Assembly: GCA_014860115.1 (NCBI GenBank)
Contig: JACZKK010000209.1
Span: 1-64,000, forward strand
Reading direction: 5' to 3'
Source of the DNA: Ignavibacteriaceae bacterium
Lineage (GTDB): Bacteria > Bacteroidota > Ignavibacteria > Ignavibacteriales > Ignavibacteriaceae
Length of the DNA stretch: 64,000 bases
The notes under the pieces: model-generated
The model's input: only the letters and a program-made list of their open reading frames with translations
The model's database searches: none
Told to the model about the DNA's origin: nothing
Position numbers and translations under genes: made by a program
In this document: positions 25,109 through 34,499 of the stretch, one piece after another
How the letters are laid out: every line of letters starts with the position of its first letter
How positions within the stretch are numbered: position 1 is the stretch's first letter

Positions 25109-27199
25109 CTAATAGCCGTAAAACATGTGCCTGTTATCAACTATATCTGCCTGTTCTTTAATCTCAGCCAGCCAGGCATTCAATGAAGCTGTTTTCTTTT
25201 CTTGAATTAAGTTATTTCTTAGCGTGCCAGCTTGGGCTTGATAAGCAGTAGAATCGAAAGGAGTTTTTTCTGTAAGTTGAAATATATAATAACCCCTCAA
25301 ACCTTTGACGGGTTCAGAAATTTCACCGGGTTTCATTCTGAGTGCAGTAAATATAAAGGCATTATCTTTTCCGATTGTTGGAATAGATGTGGTCGAATTA
25401 AATCTGCCGGTGGTTCCAACCTGAATTCTTGAATCAATCTGGTTAACTTTGTTCAAATCGTTGCCAGCTTTTTTCATCACTTCAGTTGCAAGTTCACGGG
25501 CTTTTTCATATTGTTTCTCGACGACAAGCAATTGCCTAACCTTAGGCTGATTATCTTCAAATTTTTCGAGTCCATCAGGTATAACTTCAGTTATTTTTGC
25601 AACAACATATCCACCAGGTAATTTATGAACTTCACTTATTTCATTGAGACTATTTTCAAAAGCAAAAGAAATTAATCTTTTATTTGCACCCAGTCCCGGA
25701 ATTGAAGTGCTCTTCAGGGTAAAACTACCGCTTTGCTGTGTGCTGTAACTCATCAACTCTGCTTCCTTCTCAAATCCATTTTTCTTTGCGAGAAAGGAAA
25801 AGTCATTGGCTGCAGTGAATTTTGCATCACGGCTTGTGGCTGATTCCTGGATAGCATTATTAATTTTTTCAACAACGTATTTACTTGTAGCTTGATCTGT
25901 AACGAGAATAATGTGGTAGCCAAAAGAAGTTTTAATCGGCTTTTGAATTTCTCCAACTTTACCTGAAAAACAAGCTTCTTCAAATTCTTTAACCATCATA
26001 CCTTTACCAAACCAACCAAGATTTCCACCCATTTTTGCAGAGCCGGGATCTTTGGAATAATTTTGTGCCGCTTGAGCAAAGTCAGCTCCGTTCTTTAATT
26101 CATCATATATACGATTAGCCTCAGTAAGGTTTGCAGCGTCATCACCCATCTGTGAAACTAATATATGCGAGGCTTTAACTGACTTATCAGATGTTGGAAT
26201 AATATTTAGAAGATGATATAAATCATATCCACCTCTTGTTGAAGGAACCGGACCAACGATTGAACCTTTATTAGCGCCCTTAAGTGCTGTTATTGCTTCA
26301 TTCGATAATTCAGATACCGTAAATGTATCAACTGAATATGGTACTTCTGAATAAATATCTACAAAATATTTAAAATCGGAAGTGTCATTTTCTGCCATCT
26401 GTTTAACATTTTCCAGATTCTTTATAACTAACATACTATCTGCGTTTGATGGTTCATTCCTGAAAAAGACAAAACTCAGCTTTCTTTGTGCATTAACTTT
26501 AAACTTATCAGGATTCGCTTCATAATAATTTCTCAAGTCATTTTCAGTAATATTTAAAACTGAATCGGGGAAAAGTGCATTTGCAAAGAGAGCATACTGT
26601 GCATCCATATAAGTATTTTGCTCAATAAATTTTCTCATAATCTCATTTTCACCAATTGTAATACCTGCTTCTAACAAGCTCTGCAGCTTTTCTCTGTACC
26701 TGGTTTGTTTAACGATCTCTTCTGCTTGCAAAAGTATCTGTTCGTTTTGAGGATTGAAGATTGCTTCCTCGTACATTTCACGATTAAATCTGCCGAGTGA
26801 ATCTATAAAGTTCTGTTTGAGGAATGCCGGAGGTTCATCTCCAAGAATTATATCTTTAATTTCCTGATTGCTTACTGTTATACCAAGTCTCTGAACTTCC
26901 TGCTCAATTAATTTTTCAGTTACCAGAGTTTCCCACACTTGATCTCTGAATTGATCAAACTGCTCTTCAGGAATATCGTTGCCTGTCTGCTGCTTTTGGG
27001 ACTCTCTTTGCCGCTCAATAGCAAGCTGAAATTCCTGGTAAGAAATATCAATACCATTAACTGATCCAACATCGTTAGTCCTGCCACCTAAAGCTTCAAG
27101 CACGTTCGAATCAGAAATCACCATAAAAAGTACGAACAAAGCACCCACTGTAATAATGAAGACAGGAGCTAAGTTTCTCATTTTAGCCATCATTCCCAT
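25109..27199 (-). CDS. PpiD/SurA-type periplasmic peptidyl-prolyl isomerase
   Basis: Membrane-anchored folding factor for exported proteins (696 residues). One N-terminal TM (APVFIITVGALFVLFMVIS, about 11-29) is followed by a SurA-N-like chaperone region (YQEFQLAIERQRESQ ... VWETLVTEKLIEQEV). A PpiC parvulin domain comes next, near 340-440 (SHILVSQMGDDA, GADFAQAAQNYSKDPGSAKMGG, SFGYHIILV), with a long C-terminal part and a possible second degenerate parvulin domain. The layout is that of PpiD. In this lineage it probably helps the many outer-membrane and T9SS clients. A GGAG lies upstream of the ATG. Confidence 0.88.
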   Translation of the reverse strand: MGMMAKMRNLAPVFIITVGALFVLFMVISDSNVLEALGGRTNDVGSVNGIDISYQEFQLAIERQRESQKQQTGNDIPEEQFDQFRDQVWETLVTEKLIEQEVQRLGITVSNQEIKDIILGDEPPAFLKQNFIDSLGRFNREMYEEAIFNPQNEQILLQAEEIVKQTRYREKLQSLLEAGITIGENEIMRKFIEQNTYMDAQYALFANALFPDSVLNITENDLRNYYEANPDKFKVNAQRKLSFVFFRNEPSNADSMLVIKNLENVKQMAENDTSDFKYFVDIYSEVPYSVDTFTVSELSNEAITALKGANKGSIVGPVPSTRGGYDLYHLLNIIPTSDKSVKASHILVSQMGDDAANLTEANRIYDELKNGADFAQAAQNYSKDPGSAKMGGNLGWFGKGMMVKEFEEACFSGKVGEIQKPIKTSFGYHIILVTDQATSKYVVEKINNAIQESATSRDAKFTAANDFSFLAKKNGFEKEAELMSYSTQQSGSFTLKSTSIPGLGANKRLISFAFENSLNEISEVHKLPGGYVVAKITEVIPDGLEKFEDNQPKVRQLLVVEKQYEKARELATEVMKKAGNDLNKVNQIDSRIQVGTTGRFNSTTSIPTIGKDNAFIFTALRMKPGEISEPVKGLRGYYIFQLTEKTPFDSTAYQAQAGTLRNNLIQEKKTASLNAWLAEIKEQADIVDNRHMFYGY

Positions 27200-27409
27200 G
27201 TCGTAAGAATCTCCGTTTTTAGTTCAAAAATAAGGATACAAACATAGAGACAGGCTGGTTAAAAATCAATTAAAAATAAAGCAATTAATTGGTATGAGCA
27301 TCAACAAAAACGGTTGGCTTTAACAATTTTATGATTCTGCTTATTTGATTTTCAAATCAATGAAACCTATTTTAGGCGGTCATCAATTAAAGAAAAATTA
27401 GTAAAAAGC

Positions 27410-28099
27410 TTGGAAAAAGTTGAATTTTTAAAGAGTGTCCCGATATTTTCAGAACTTAAAGATGATACTCTCGCACAGCTATCCAGATCTGGCTCAGTCC
27501 AGAGTTTCTCAAAAGAATCAATAATCTTATCTGAAAAAGAGGCTGGTTCAGCCTTGTTCATAATCATTTCGGGCAAGGTTAAAATTTCCAGAATAAGCAC
27601 TGAAGATGATGACAGAGAAGTAATACTTTCAATTCTTAATCCTTCTGATTTTTTTGGTGAGATGTCTTTACTCGATGGGCTTGAAAGGTCAGCAACATGC
27701 ACTGCAATGGAAGATTCAAAAATTTTAATTATTCAAAGAAATGATTTTCTTAAACTTTTAGAAGATCATCCCGAAGTCTCAATTGCTTTACTGCAGGAAT
27801 TGACACAAAGACTTAGAGCAGCGGGAATGAAAATAAAAGCCTTGTCGCTTAAAGATGCCGAGGGGAAAGTTGCTTCGGTACTTCTTCAATTGGCTGATGA
27901 TATTGGAAAGATAAAACACGGTGTTGTTGAAATAGAGAAATTACCTTTTCAACATGAACTGGCAAATATGGCCGGAACCTCCAGGGAGACTATCTCACGC
28001 ACATTACACGCATTTGCTAAAAAGGGTTTGGTTGAACTTGAAGGCTCCAAACTAAGAATTGTTGATTACGAAAAATTCAAAGAATTATACGGCTTATAA
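27410..28099 (+). CDS. Crp/Fnr-family transcription regulator
   Basis: Dimeric regulator with an N-terminal cyclic-nucleotide-type beta-roll (LKSVPIFSELKDDTLAQLS ... GEMSLLDGLERSATCTAMEDS) and a C-terminal winged helix (LPFQHELANMAGTSRETISRTLHAFAKKG), about 229 residues. No N-terminal cysteine cluster is seen, so it is not an FNR-type iron-sulphur sensor. Ligand unknown. There is no ATG in frame near the start; I use TTG 27410, while translation may begin further upstream. It is followed after 12 bases by the PHP gene, probably as one operon. Confidence 0.85.
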   Translation: MEKVEFLKSVPIFSELKDDTLAQLSRSGSVQSFSKESIILSEKEAGSALFIIISGKVKISRISTEDDDREVILSILNPSDFFGEMSLLDGLERSATCTAMEDSKILIIQRNDFLKLLEDHPEVSIALLQELTQRLRAAGMKIKALSLKDAEGKVASVLLQLADDIGKIKHGVVEIEKLPFQHELANMAGTSRETISRTLHAFAKKGLVELEGSKLRIVDYEKFKELYGL

Positions 28100-28111
28100 A
28101 TTCGCACTCCT

Positions 28112-28945
28112 ATGATCACAGAGAAAACAGATTTGCACATGCATACATTCCATTCCGATGGTTATCACTCTCCGGAAAAATTAATTGAAAAAGCTAAAAG
28201 TCATGGCATCAAAATACTCAGCATCACCGACCACGATAGCGTTAACGGAATTGGCAAGGCCACTGAATACGCAGCACAGTACGGTATAGAAGTTATTCCG
28301 GGAGTTGAGATTAGTACTGACATTCGTGATACAGAGGTTCATATCTTAGGTTATTTTGTTGATCCAAATAATAAGGACCTTGAACATTATCTGAATTTTT
28401 TCAGAGAGGAAAGACATAAACGTGCAAGCAGAATGGTTAATAAGTTGAACATTCTAGGCCTGGATATTTCTATTGATGATGTTCTGGTTTTTGCCAAGGA
28501 CTCAGCTGTTGGCAGACCGCATGTTGCTCAGGCTCTGCTTGCCAAAGGACAGGTAAAATCCTTCTTCGAAGCCTTTTATAAATATATCGGTAACCATGCA
28601 CCCGCTTACGAACGAAAGGTTCATCTATCACCCCAGAGTGCATTCAAAATTATAAATGATGCGGGCGGATTGTCATTTATTGCTCATCCCGGAAATATGC
28701 CTGAAATCCTCATTAAAGAACTTATAGATGCAGGAGTTGATGGAATAGAAGTAATACATCCATCACATTCACCAGAACAGGTTAAGTTCTATAGAGGAAT
28801 TGTAATCGAATACTTCCTGCTTGAATCTGGAGGCTCCGATTATCACGGAGGTAAAAGAGAAGATGATGAAAATCTTGGTAAATACTATACCTCAACCAAA
28901 GTAGTTGACACTATGCGTACAAGACTTGTCCGAAATATTGAGTAA
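28112..28945 (+). CDS. PHP-domain metal-dependent phosphoesterase (YciV/RNase AM-like)
   Basis: A 277-residue cytoplasmic phosphoesterase with the PHP metal-site motifs in order: DLHMHTFHSDG (residues 6-16), TDHDSVNG, PGVEISTD, FIAHPGN, and a final SGGSDYHGG. The insert SAVGRPHVAQAL is typical of the group that hydrolyses 3',5'-nucleoside bisphosphates or trims RNA 5' ends. Which of these is the substrate cannot be read here. Co-transcribed with the Crp/Fnr gene. Confidence 0.87.
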   Translation: MITEKTDLHMHTFHSDGYHSPEKLIEKAKSHGIKILSITDHDSVNGIGKATEYAAQYGIEVIPGVEISTDIRDTEVHILGYFVDPNNKDLEHYLNFFREERHKRASRMVNKLNILGLDISIDDVLVFAKDSAVGRPHVAQALLAKGQVKSFFEAFYKYIGNHAPAYERKVHLSPQSAFKIINDAGGLSFIAHPGNMPEILIKELIDAGVDGIEVIHPSHSPEQVKFYRGIVIEYFLLESGGSDYHGGKREDDENLGKYYTSTKVVDTMRTRLVRNIE

Positions 28946-29072
28946 GTACGGAGCTATTTTTTAGACTTTCAAACCTGATTATTTTTTATAAGTTTCACTA
29001 AGCGCTAATAAAAATTTTTAAGAGGTACGGTTAGCAAATTTCTACACTTAACTTACAATTGGGAGCTAGAAA

Positions 29073-31313
29073 ATGAGAATTTTATTTTTTTTGTTAATCG
29101 TATCAACATTACTTTCCACTGCACCTGCACAACAATTCATCAACTGGAAAAATTACACCGCATTAAAAAATGTTCAGGATGTAACGATAGGTACTGATGT
29201 ATTTTGGAGTGCGGCTACCGGAGGGGCATTTCAATTCTCATCAACCTCAAATCAATTTACAACACTTCATAAATCTGATGGACTTCAAGGTAATTCACTT
29301 ACATCCGTGATCGTAGATAATTCTGGAAGAACGTGGTTCGGCAGTATTGAGGGCATAATTGATGTCTATAACACCAGCAATAACGGTCTTGAAGTGATTC
29401 TCGATATTTACAACTCAAATCAAATAAATAAAAGGATAAATGATTTTGCTTCGGTTGGTGATACAATAATTGTTTCGACCGACTTTGGCGTTTCTTTGAT
29501 AAATGCAAACAGCTTTCTCTTCTTTGATACTTTTTTCAAGTTCGGCACTTTTCCTTCCAATACAAGAGTGAATAATACTTTCAAGTCCGGCTTGTTCTAT
29601 GTTTGCACTGACCAGGGTGTTGCAATTCAAAAACCGGGAGCGTTAAATCTATCTGCACCCGAATCCTGGAACGTTTATTCACTCGCGCAGGGACTTCCAT
29701 CAAATAAAACTTTGAAGGCCGGCTTATTCCAGGGAGAATTAATCGTGAGCACAGACAAAGGTTTTTCACGTTTTGCAAATAATACGTGGAGCAATTTTAT
29801 ACCAGATCTCGCCAATATTAATATCAACGACTTTCAAATCAGCGGTGATTCTATTCTCATCGTTGCACAAAGCAAAATCTACCTTTATTATAATCAGATT
29901 CTTAGTGAGTTGTACAATTCCATCGTGCCTCTTACAAAAATTAAATACAAAGAAAATTTCGGATTTGTTTGTGCAAGTACTAATGGTACTCTGTTCCTGA
30001 ACAACGCTCTGGCTGGTGATTTTATTTCACCAAATGCACCACCAGTTAATCAATTCCCGTCAATGAGTGTTGATGCAAACAGTGCTCTTTGGTCTGCAAG
30101 CGGCAAGGATGGAAGAGGAGTTGGTTATTATACTTATAACGGGCAACTCTGGGAAATTTTTAATACTGCCAACACACCTGAGCTACCGTACAATGATGTT
30201 TACCATTCATGGACTAACGGCAACTCTGCTTATTTAGGAACCTGGGGTTTCGGATTTCTGGAAGTAAATGGCGCTAATAAAAAACTTTTTAACAGAACTA
30301 ATTCAGGTATGCAGGGAATACCACAGAATCCGGACTTTTTAGTGATCACAGGCTTTGGAAAAGACTCTCGAAATAATTTATGGGTTCTCAATTATTGGGC
30401 AGTTGACAGAAATACTTTATCAATGAGAACTCCTGATAGTGTCTGGTATCATTTTACAATTCCTGCAGCGCAGAACAGAGTTTTACTCGGACATGAAAAT
30501 CTTGCAATAGATCCTTATGACACAAAATGGTTTACTTGCGCGGATCCTTCAAGATTGGGTTTGTTCTATCTCAACGAAAATAAAACTTTCGAAGATCCAT
30601 CTGATGACAGATCTGATTATCTGACTACTGTTGATGGATTAAATACGAATGATATTCGTGATGTTGCGGTTGATAGAAGAGGAGACGTGTGGGTTGCTAC
30701 AAGTCTCGGAGTAAACATAATAACAAATACCAGTGCGGTACCGACCTCAGGAAGTGCTTCTCTCAGGATATCAAGTGTTTTTACTTTACGTCAGCAGTCG
30801 GTTAACGCAATTGCTATTGATCCACTAAACCAGAAATGGATTGGTACAAATGAAGGTCTTCTTCTTGTTAATTCAGATGGTTCACGACTGATTACCACAT
30901 TCACAGCACAGAACAGTGCTTTGCTTTCTAATATAATAAGAAGTATTGCAATTGATGAGAACAAAGGGATCGTGTACGTCGGTACTGATGAAGGATTAAC
31001 TTCATTTGAAACTCCATATATAAAACCACTGGAAAGCTTTGAAGAACTTTTCGTTTATCCAAATCCATATAAAATAAAAAGCGGCAATAATCTTTTAACT
31101 ATTGATGGATTAATCCGTGATACAGACATTAAAATTTTAACCATTGATGGAACTCTTATCACTGAATTTTCTTCACCCGGCGGAAGAACCGCTTACTGGG
31201 ATGGGAAGAATGATAATGGTGAGTTGGTCAGTACAGGAGTGTATATCATTGTTGCTTTTGATACGGAAGGAAACAATATTGTAACTGGTAAAGTTGCCGT
31301 GCTGCGTGAATAA
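29073..31313 (+). CDS. PorZ-like propeller protein with C-terminal T9SS-type domain
   Basis: A 746-residue exported protein with a signal peptide (ILFFLLIVSTLLSTAPAQQ) and two-component-regulator-type propeller repeats throughout (GNSLTSVIVDNSGRTWFGSIEG, LPSNKTLKAGLF, DVAVDRRGDVWVATSLG, AIDPLNQKWIGTNEG). It ends in a beta-sandwich (FVYPNPYKIKSGNN ... YWDGKNDNGELVSTGVYIIVAF). This layout and length resemble PorZ, the surface component of the T9SS attachment complex. It could also be an ordinary propeller protein. GGGAG lies 8 bases before the ATG. The gene is monocistronic with palindromes downstream. Confidence 0.7.
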   Translation: MRILFFLLIVSTLLSTAPAQQFINWKNYTALKNVQDVTIGTDVFWSAATGGAFQFSSTSNQFTTLHKSDGLQGNSLTSVIVDNSGRTWFGSIEGIIDVYNTSNNGLEVILDIYNSNQINKRINDFASVGDTIIVSTDFGVSLINANSFLFFDTFFKFGTFPSNTRVNNTFKSGLFYVCTDQGVAIQKPGALNLSAPESWNVYSLAQGLPSNKTLKAGLFQGELIVSTDKGFSRFANNTWSNFIPDLANININDFQISGDSILIVAQSKIYLYYNQILSELYNSIVPLTKIKYKENFGFVCASTNGTLFLNNALAGDFISPNAPPVNQFPSMSVDANSALWSASGKDGRGVGYYTYNGQLWEIFNTANTPELPYNDVYHSWTNGNSAYLGTWGFGFLEVNGANKKLFNRTNSGMQGIPQNPDFLVITGFGKDSRNNLWVLNYWAVDRNTLSMRTPDSVWYHFTIPAAQNRVLLGHENLAIDPYDTKWFTCADPSRLGLFYLNENKTFEDPSDDRSDYLTTVDGLNTNDIRDVAVDRRGDVWVATSLGVNIITNTSAVPTSGSASLRISSVFTLRQQSVNAIAIDPLNQKWIGTNEGLLLVNSDGSRLITTFTAQNSALLSNIIRSIAIDENKGIVYVGTDEGLTSFETPYIKPLESFEELFVYPNPYKIKSGNNLLTIDGLIRDTDIKILTIDGTLITEFSSPGGRTAYWDGKNDNGELVSTGVYIIVAFDTEGNNIVTGKVAVLRE

Positions 31314-31410
31314 GTTTTCAACTAAAATTCAAGATTATTCTGCAAAGAAGTAATTATTCCGAGTAATTAATATATTTTCTTATTAAATCCAGTTTTAGAA
31401 CTCATCCCTA

Positions 31411-31433
31411 CCCTTCTCTTCCAAAGAGAAGGG
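31411..31433. repeat. Palindrome after the PorZ-like gene
   Basis: CCCTTCTCTT, CCA, AAGAGAAGGG: perfect 10-bp arms. It resembles the CCCTCTCCTT palindromes behind two other secreted-protein genes. It may act as a terminator, but no T tract follows. Confidence 0.6.
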
Positions 31434-31503
31434 ATTATTAAATGTTATGACGTCAAAGCAACTTACTGTCAGATCATTGTTATAAAGCGATTTAATGGTA
31501 ATA

Positions 31504-31530
31504 AGTCTCTCTCTTTTTAAGAGAGAGACT
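31504..31530. repeat. Second palindrome between the PorZ-like and ABC-F genes
   Basis: AGTCTCTCTCTT, TTT, AAGAGAGAGACT: perfect 12-bp arms, 65 bp ahead of the ABC-F start. It is followed by AGAGTGAGTTC, similar in layout to the AGGGTGAGGT flank at 44969-44978, which suggests one repeat family split in two here. Confidence 0.6.
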
Positions 31531-31594
31531 AGAGTGAGTTCTTTTTATTTTTGATATATACAGTTTCAACTATTTTCAGTAAATATTTTTATAG

Positions 31595-33538
31595 ATGATT
31601 GACTTTTCCAACATTTCTCTTCAGTTCACCGGGGAATATCTCTTCCAGAACGTTAATCTGAAAATTAGTTCGGGTGATAAAATTTGTCTTGTCGGTTCAA
31701 ACGGAACCGGCAAAACTTCATTGCTCAAAATGCTGGTTGGACAAATTGAACCTGAAAGCGGTTCCATCAACAAACAAAAAAATATTACAATTGGTTATCT
31801 TCCTCAGGATAATGTAATACATCGCGGAAAGACTTTAATTGATGAAGTCTTCACTGCCCTTTCGGATATTAAATCACTTCATCAGAAAGAAAAAGATATT
31901 ATCAGTCAGCTTGAATCACATTCCTTAACTGATGACGAGAAAAACGATCTCGTAAATCAGCTCGGTGAAGTTCACCTGCGTTTAGAAGAGCTTGAGTCAT
32001 ACAGTACTGAATATAAGATTGAGAAAATTCTTACCGGACTTGGCTTTGCAGAAAAAGATTTCAGAAGATTGACCGATGAATTCTCCGGCGGCTGGCAGAT
32101 GCGTATTGCAATGGCAAAGCTCCTCATCGCACAGAATGATCTTCTTCTGTTTGATGAGCCTACAAACCACCTTGATCTCGATTCACTGCAATGGCTGATT
32201 GGTTACATTCAAGGCTTCAAAGGTTCAATGATAATTGTTTCGCACGATAAAAATTTTGTTAATCTAACTACAAATCGCACCTGGGAAATTTTTCTTCGAA
32301 AGATAAATCCATATAACGGCAAGCTAAATGATTATCTGAAATACAAAGAAGAACGCGACCAGACGCTGATTAATCAGAGAGAAAATCAGCTAAAAAAAAT
32401 GAAGGACACTCAAAGATTTATTGAAAGGTTTAGATACAAATCTACAAAAGCACGACAGGTTCAAAGCAGAATAAAACAGCTTGAGAAAATTGAACTGGTT
32501 GAAATTCCTGATGATGAAGGAAAAGTCAATATCAGATTTCCCAAACCACCACCGAGTGGAGTTTTCAATATTGAACTGAATGGAATCCACAAATCATTTG
32601 GAGAGATGAAACTTTTTGAAGGAATAGATTTTAGAGTAAACCGCGGTGATAAGATTGCATTTGTCGGACCGAATGGTGCAGGCAAAACTACTCTTTCCAA
32701 AATCATCGCTGGGAAAATAGATATTAATAAAGGCGAAAGAATATCAGGGCACAACAACATCATCTCCTATTATTCGCAAGATGTTGCAGATTCTCTCGAT
32801 CCTGATCTTGACCTGCTTGAAACACTTGATTTAGTAGGTTCAGAAAAAACTATTGCACAATTGAGAACTTTGCTCGGTGCGTTTTTGTTTACTGGTGATG
32901 ATGTGTTCAAAAAAGTAGGAGTTCTTTCGGGCGGAGAAAAAAGCAGACTGGCGCTTGCAAAGATTCTACTCTCCCCTTCCAACTTTATAATTCTCGATGA
33001 GCCGACAAATCATCTCGACTACTCATCCAAAAGAGTTTTACAGCAGGCGTTGGTTAATTTTTCCGGCTCACTGATACTTGTCTCTCACGATGTGGAATTT
33101 CTCAAACCGATTGCAAACAGAGTTGTGGATATTCGGACAGGTAAAATAAAAATCTTTGAAGGCGATATTGAATACTACCTCTACAAACGAAACGAAGAAA
33201 CAACGATAGTTGCTCCAAAAAAAACCGAACAACAAATTGATGCTGTTTCCCGAAAAGAACAAAAGCGGATTGAAGCTGAAAAACGCCAGCAGAGATACAA
33301 AGCGACAAAGGATTTGAAGGAAAGATCATCGAAGCTTGAAAAGGAAATCCACCAGCTTGAGCAGGAGCTTGAAAAAATAAATGCGATTCTAATAAATCCG
33401 GATTCATATAACAATCCAAATCAAATTAAAGAGCTAAATGAGAAACACCAGAATCTAAAACTATCTCTCGATGAAAAAGTAAAAAAATGGGAAGAAGTGA
33501 GTTTGAGTTTGGAGGAGGTTGAGAGGGAGTTTGATTAA
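31595..33538 (+). CDS. ABC-F family ATPase
   Basis: Cytoplasmic protein with two ABC ATPase domains and no membrane segments, of the class that acts on ribosomes (translation factor or antibiotic-resistance type). 647 residues. Domain 1: Walker A VGSNGTGKTS (about 34-43), signature FSGGWQMR, Walker B LLLFDEPTNHLDLDS. Linker of about 80 residues. Domain 2: VGPNGAGKTT, LSGGEKSR, FIILDEPTNHLDYSS. A charged coiled coil closes the protein (KRIEAEKRQQRYKATKDLKE...). This is the Uup/YdiF-like architecture; the exact subfamily cannot be fixed by eye. Confidence 0.92.
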   Translation: MIDFSNISLQFTGEYLFQNVNLKISSGDKICLVGSNGTGKTSLLKMLVGQIEPESGSINKQKNITIGYLPQDNVIHRGKTLIDEVFTALSDIKSLHQKEKDIISQLESHSLTDDEKNDLVNQLGEVHLRLEELESYSTEYKIEKILTGLGFAEKDFRRLTDEFSGGWQMRIAMAKLLIAQNDLLLFDEPTNHLDLDSLQWLIGYIQGFKGSMIIVSHDKNFVNLTTNRTWEIFLRKINPYNGKLNDYLKYKEERDQTLINQRENQLKKMKDTQRFIERFRYKSTKARQVQSRIKQLEKIELVEIPDDEGKVNIRFPKPPPSGVFNIELNGIHKSFGEMKLFEGIDFRVNRGDKIAFVGPNGAGKTTLSKIIAGKIDINKGERISGHNNIISYYSQDVADSLDPDLDLLETLDLVGSEKTIAQLRTLLGAFLFTGDDVFKKVGVLSGGEKSRLALAKILLSPSNFIILDEPTNHLDYSSKRVLQQALVNFSGSLILVSHDVEFLKPIANRVVDIRTGKIKIFEGDIEYYLYKRNEETTIVAPKKTEQQIDAVSRKEQKRIEAEKRQQRYKATKDLKERSSKLEKEIHQLEQELEKINAILINPDSYNNPNQIKELNEKHQNLKLSLDEKVKKWEEVSLSLEEVEREFD

Positions 33539-33692
33539 TGTATGTAAAGAATAGAGATAATCATTAAGCATCGTAATTCATTTGAATCCCGATATTTACC
33601 TTAATTGTATTTTTGACCAATCTAATCGCTATCAGCCACTCTTAAGATTCATTCCAAGCCATGATGCAAAGAAGTATTTTCCATAAGTTTGA

Positions 33693-34277
33693 CTATTCTC
33701 GTTTTTTATTTAGTTTCTCCAAAGCTTCTTTATGTAGTCTCTCTAAAACTTCAGGATCTTCATCATAATAAACGCCACCCATTGAGTTACCAGTTGCTAG
33801 ATCAACTTCAAAGAAACACCATTGACTAAGATCCCATGCATATCCCACAAGATTATTATTTTCAATACAAACATCTTTAAAACCATCCCAAGACAGACGT
33901 TTAGTACGCCAAATAATTCCTTTTAAACCAAACCGAGCAAATGCAAGATCCTGCAAAGAAAATATCCAACCTTCAGGATTATTAACTTCAATAGCTTGGT
34001 TTATCCAAGACAAGATGTTCTCTGCTGTATGTTGATCTGCATCTACAAGCCAAAGGTCACCTGCGGCTATAACGATTGCATTAGATTTATTGGGATGAAA
34101 TTGCACAAGATCTACTTTTCCCAGACCTTGTCTAAAATTTCCGACCCAAGTTTCTTTATCGGTTTGGAACTCAACTACCATCCCTTCCTGTCCTTTTTTA
34201 CCCCACTCTTTTGGGAATGAAATAGCCATTGGTCCGTATGGTGGCAAACCTTTAAGCTGTTTAATTCCTTTTATCAT
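33693..34277 (-). CDS. Hypothetical protein
   Basis: A 194-residue cytoplasmic protein with no signal peptide and no membrane segment. It is unusually rich in tryptophan and glycine (KEWGKKGQEGMVVEF, KETWVGNFRQGLG, GWIFSLQDLAFARFGLKGIIWRT, VGYAWDLSQWCFF) and ends in a charged helix. The alternating beta pattern suggests a compact beta-rich domain. I do not recognise a family. It stands alone between the ABC-F and ROK genes, with 154 and 222 bp of AT-rich non-coding DNA around it, which fits an acquired cargo gene, for instance an orphan immunity protein; that is speculation. Confidence 0.7.
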   Translation of the reverse strand: MIKGIKQLKGLPPYGPMAISFPKEWGKKGQEGMVVEFQTDKETWVGNFRQGLGKVDLVQFHPNKSNAIVIAAGDLWLVDADQHTAENILSWINQAIEVNNPEGWIFSLQDLAFARFGLKGIIWRTKRLSWDGFKDVCIENNNLVGYAWDLSQWCFFEVDLATGNSMGGVYYDEDPEVLERLHKEALEKLNKKRE

Positions 34278-34499
34278 AAAAATTCTAATTTTAATTTATT
34301 AATTGCTTTAAATAATAGTAATAAACACAGTAAAGTCATAAGACTTTTTAACCTAATTGTTATTCACACAATTTTGTCCTATAGTTATATCAAGTAAAAA
34401 ATTAGTATAAATGAATTTTACTTAGTAGAATAAGTCTATGAATCTTAATGAATAAAAATTAATAATAATAAACTAACCAAGATTGGAACGATACAAAAT

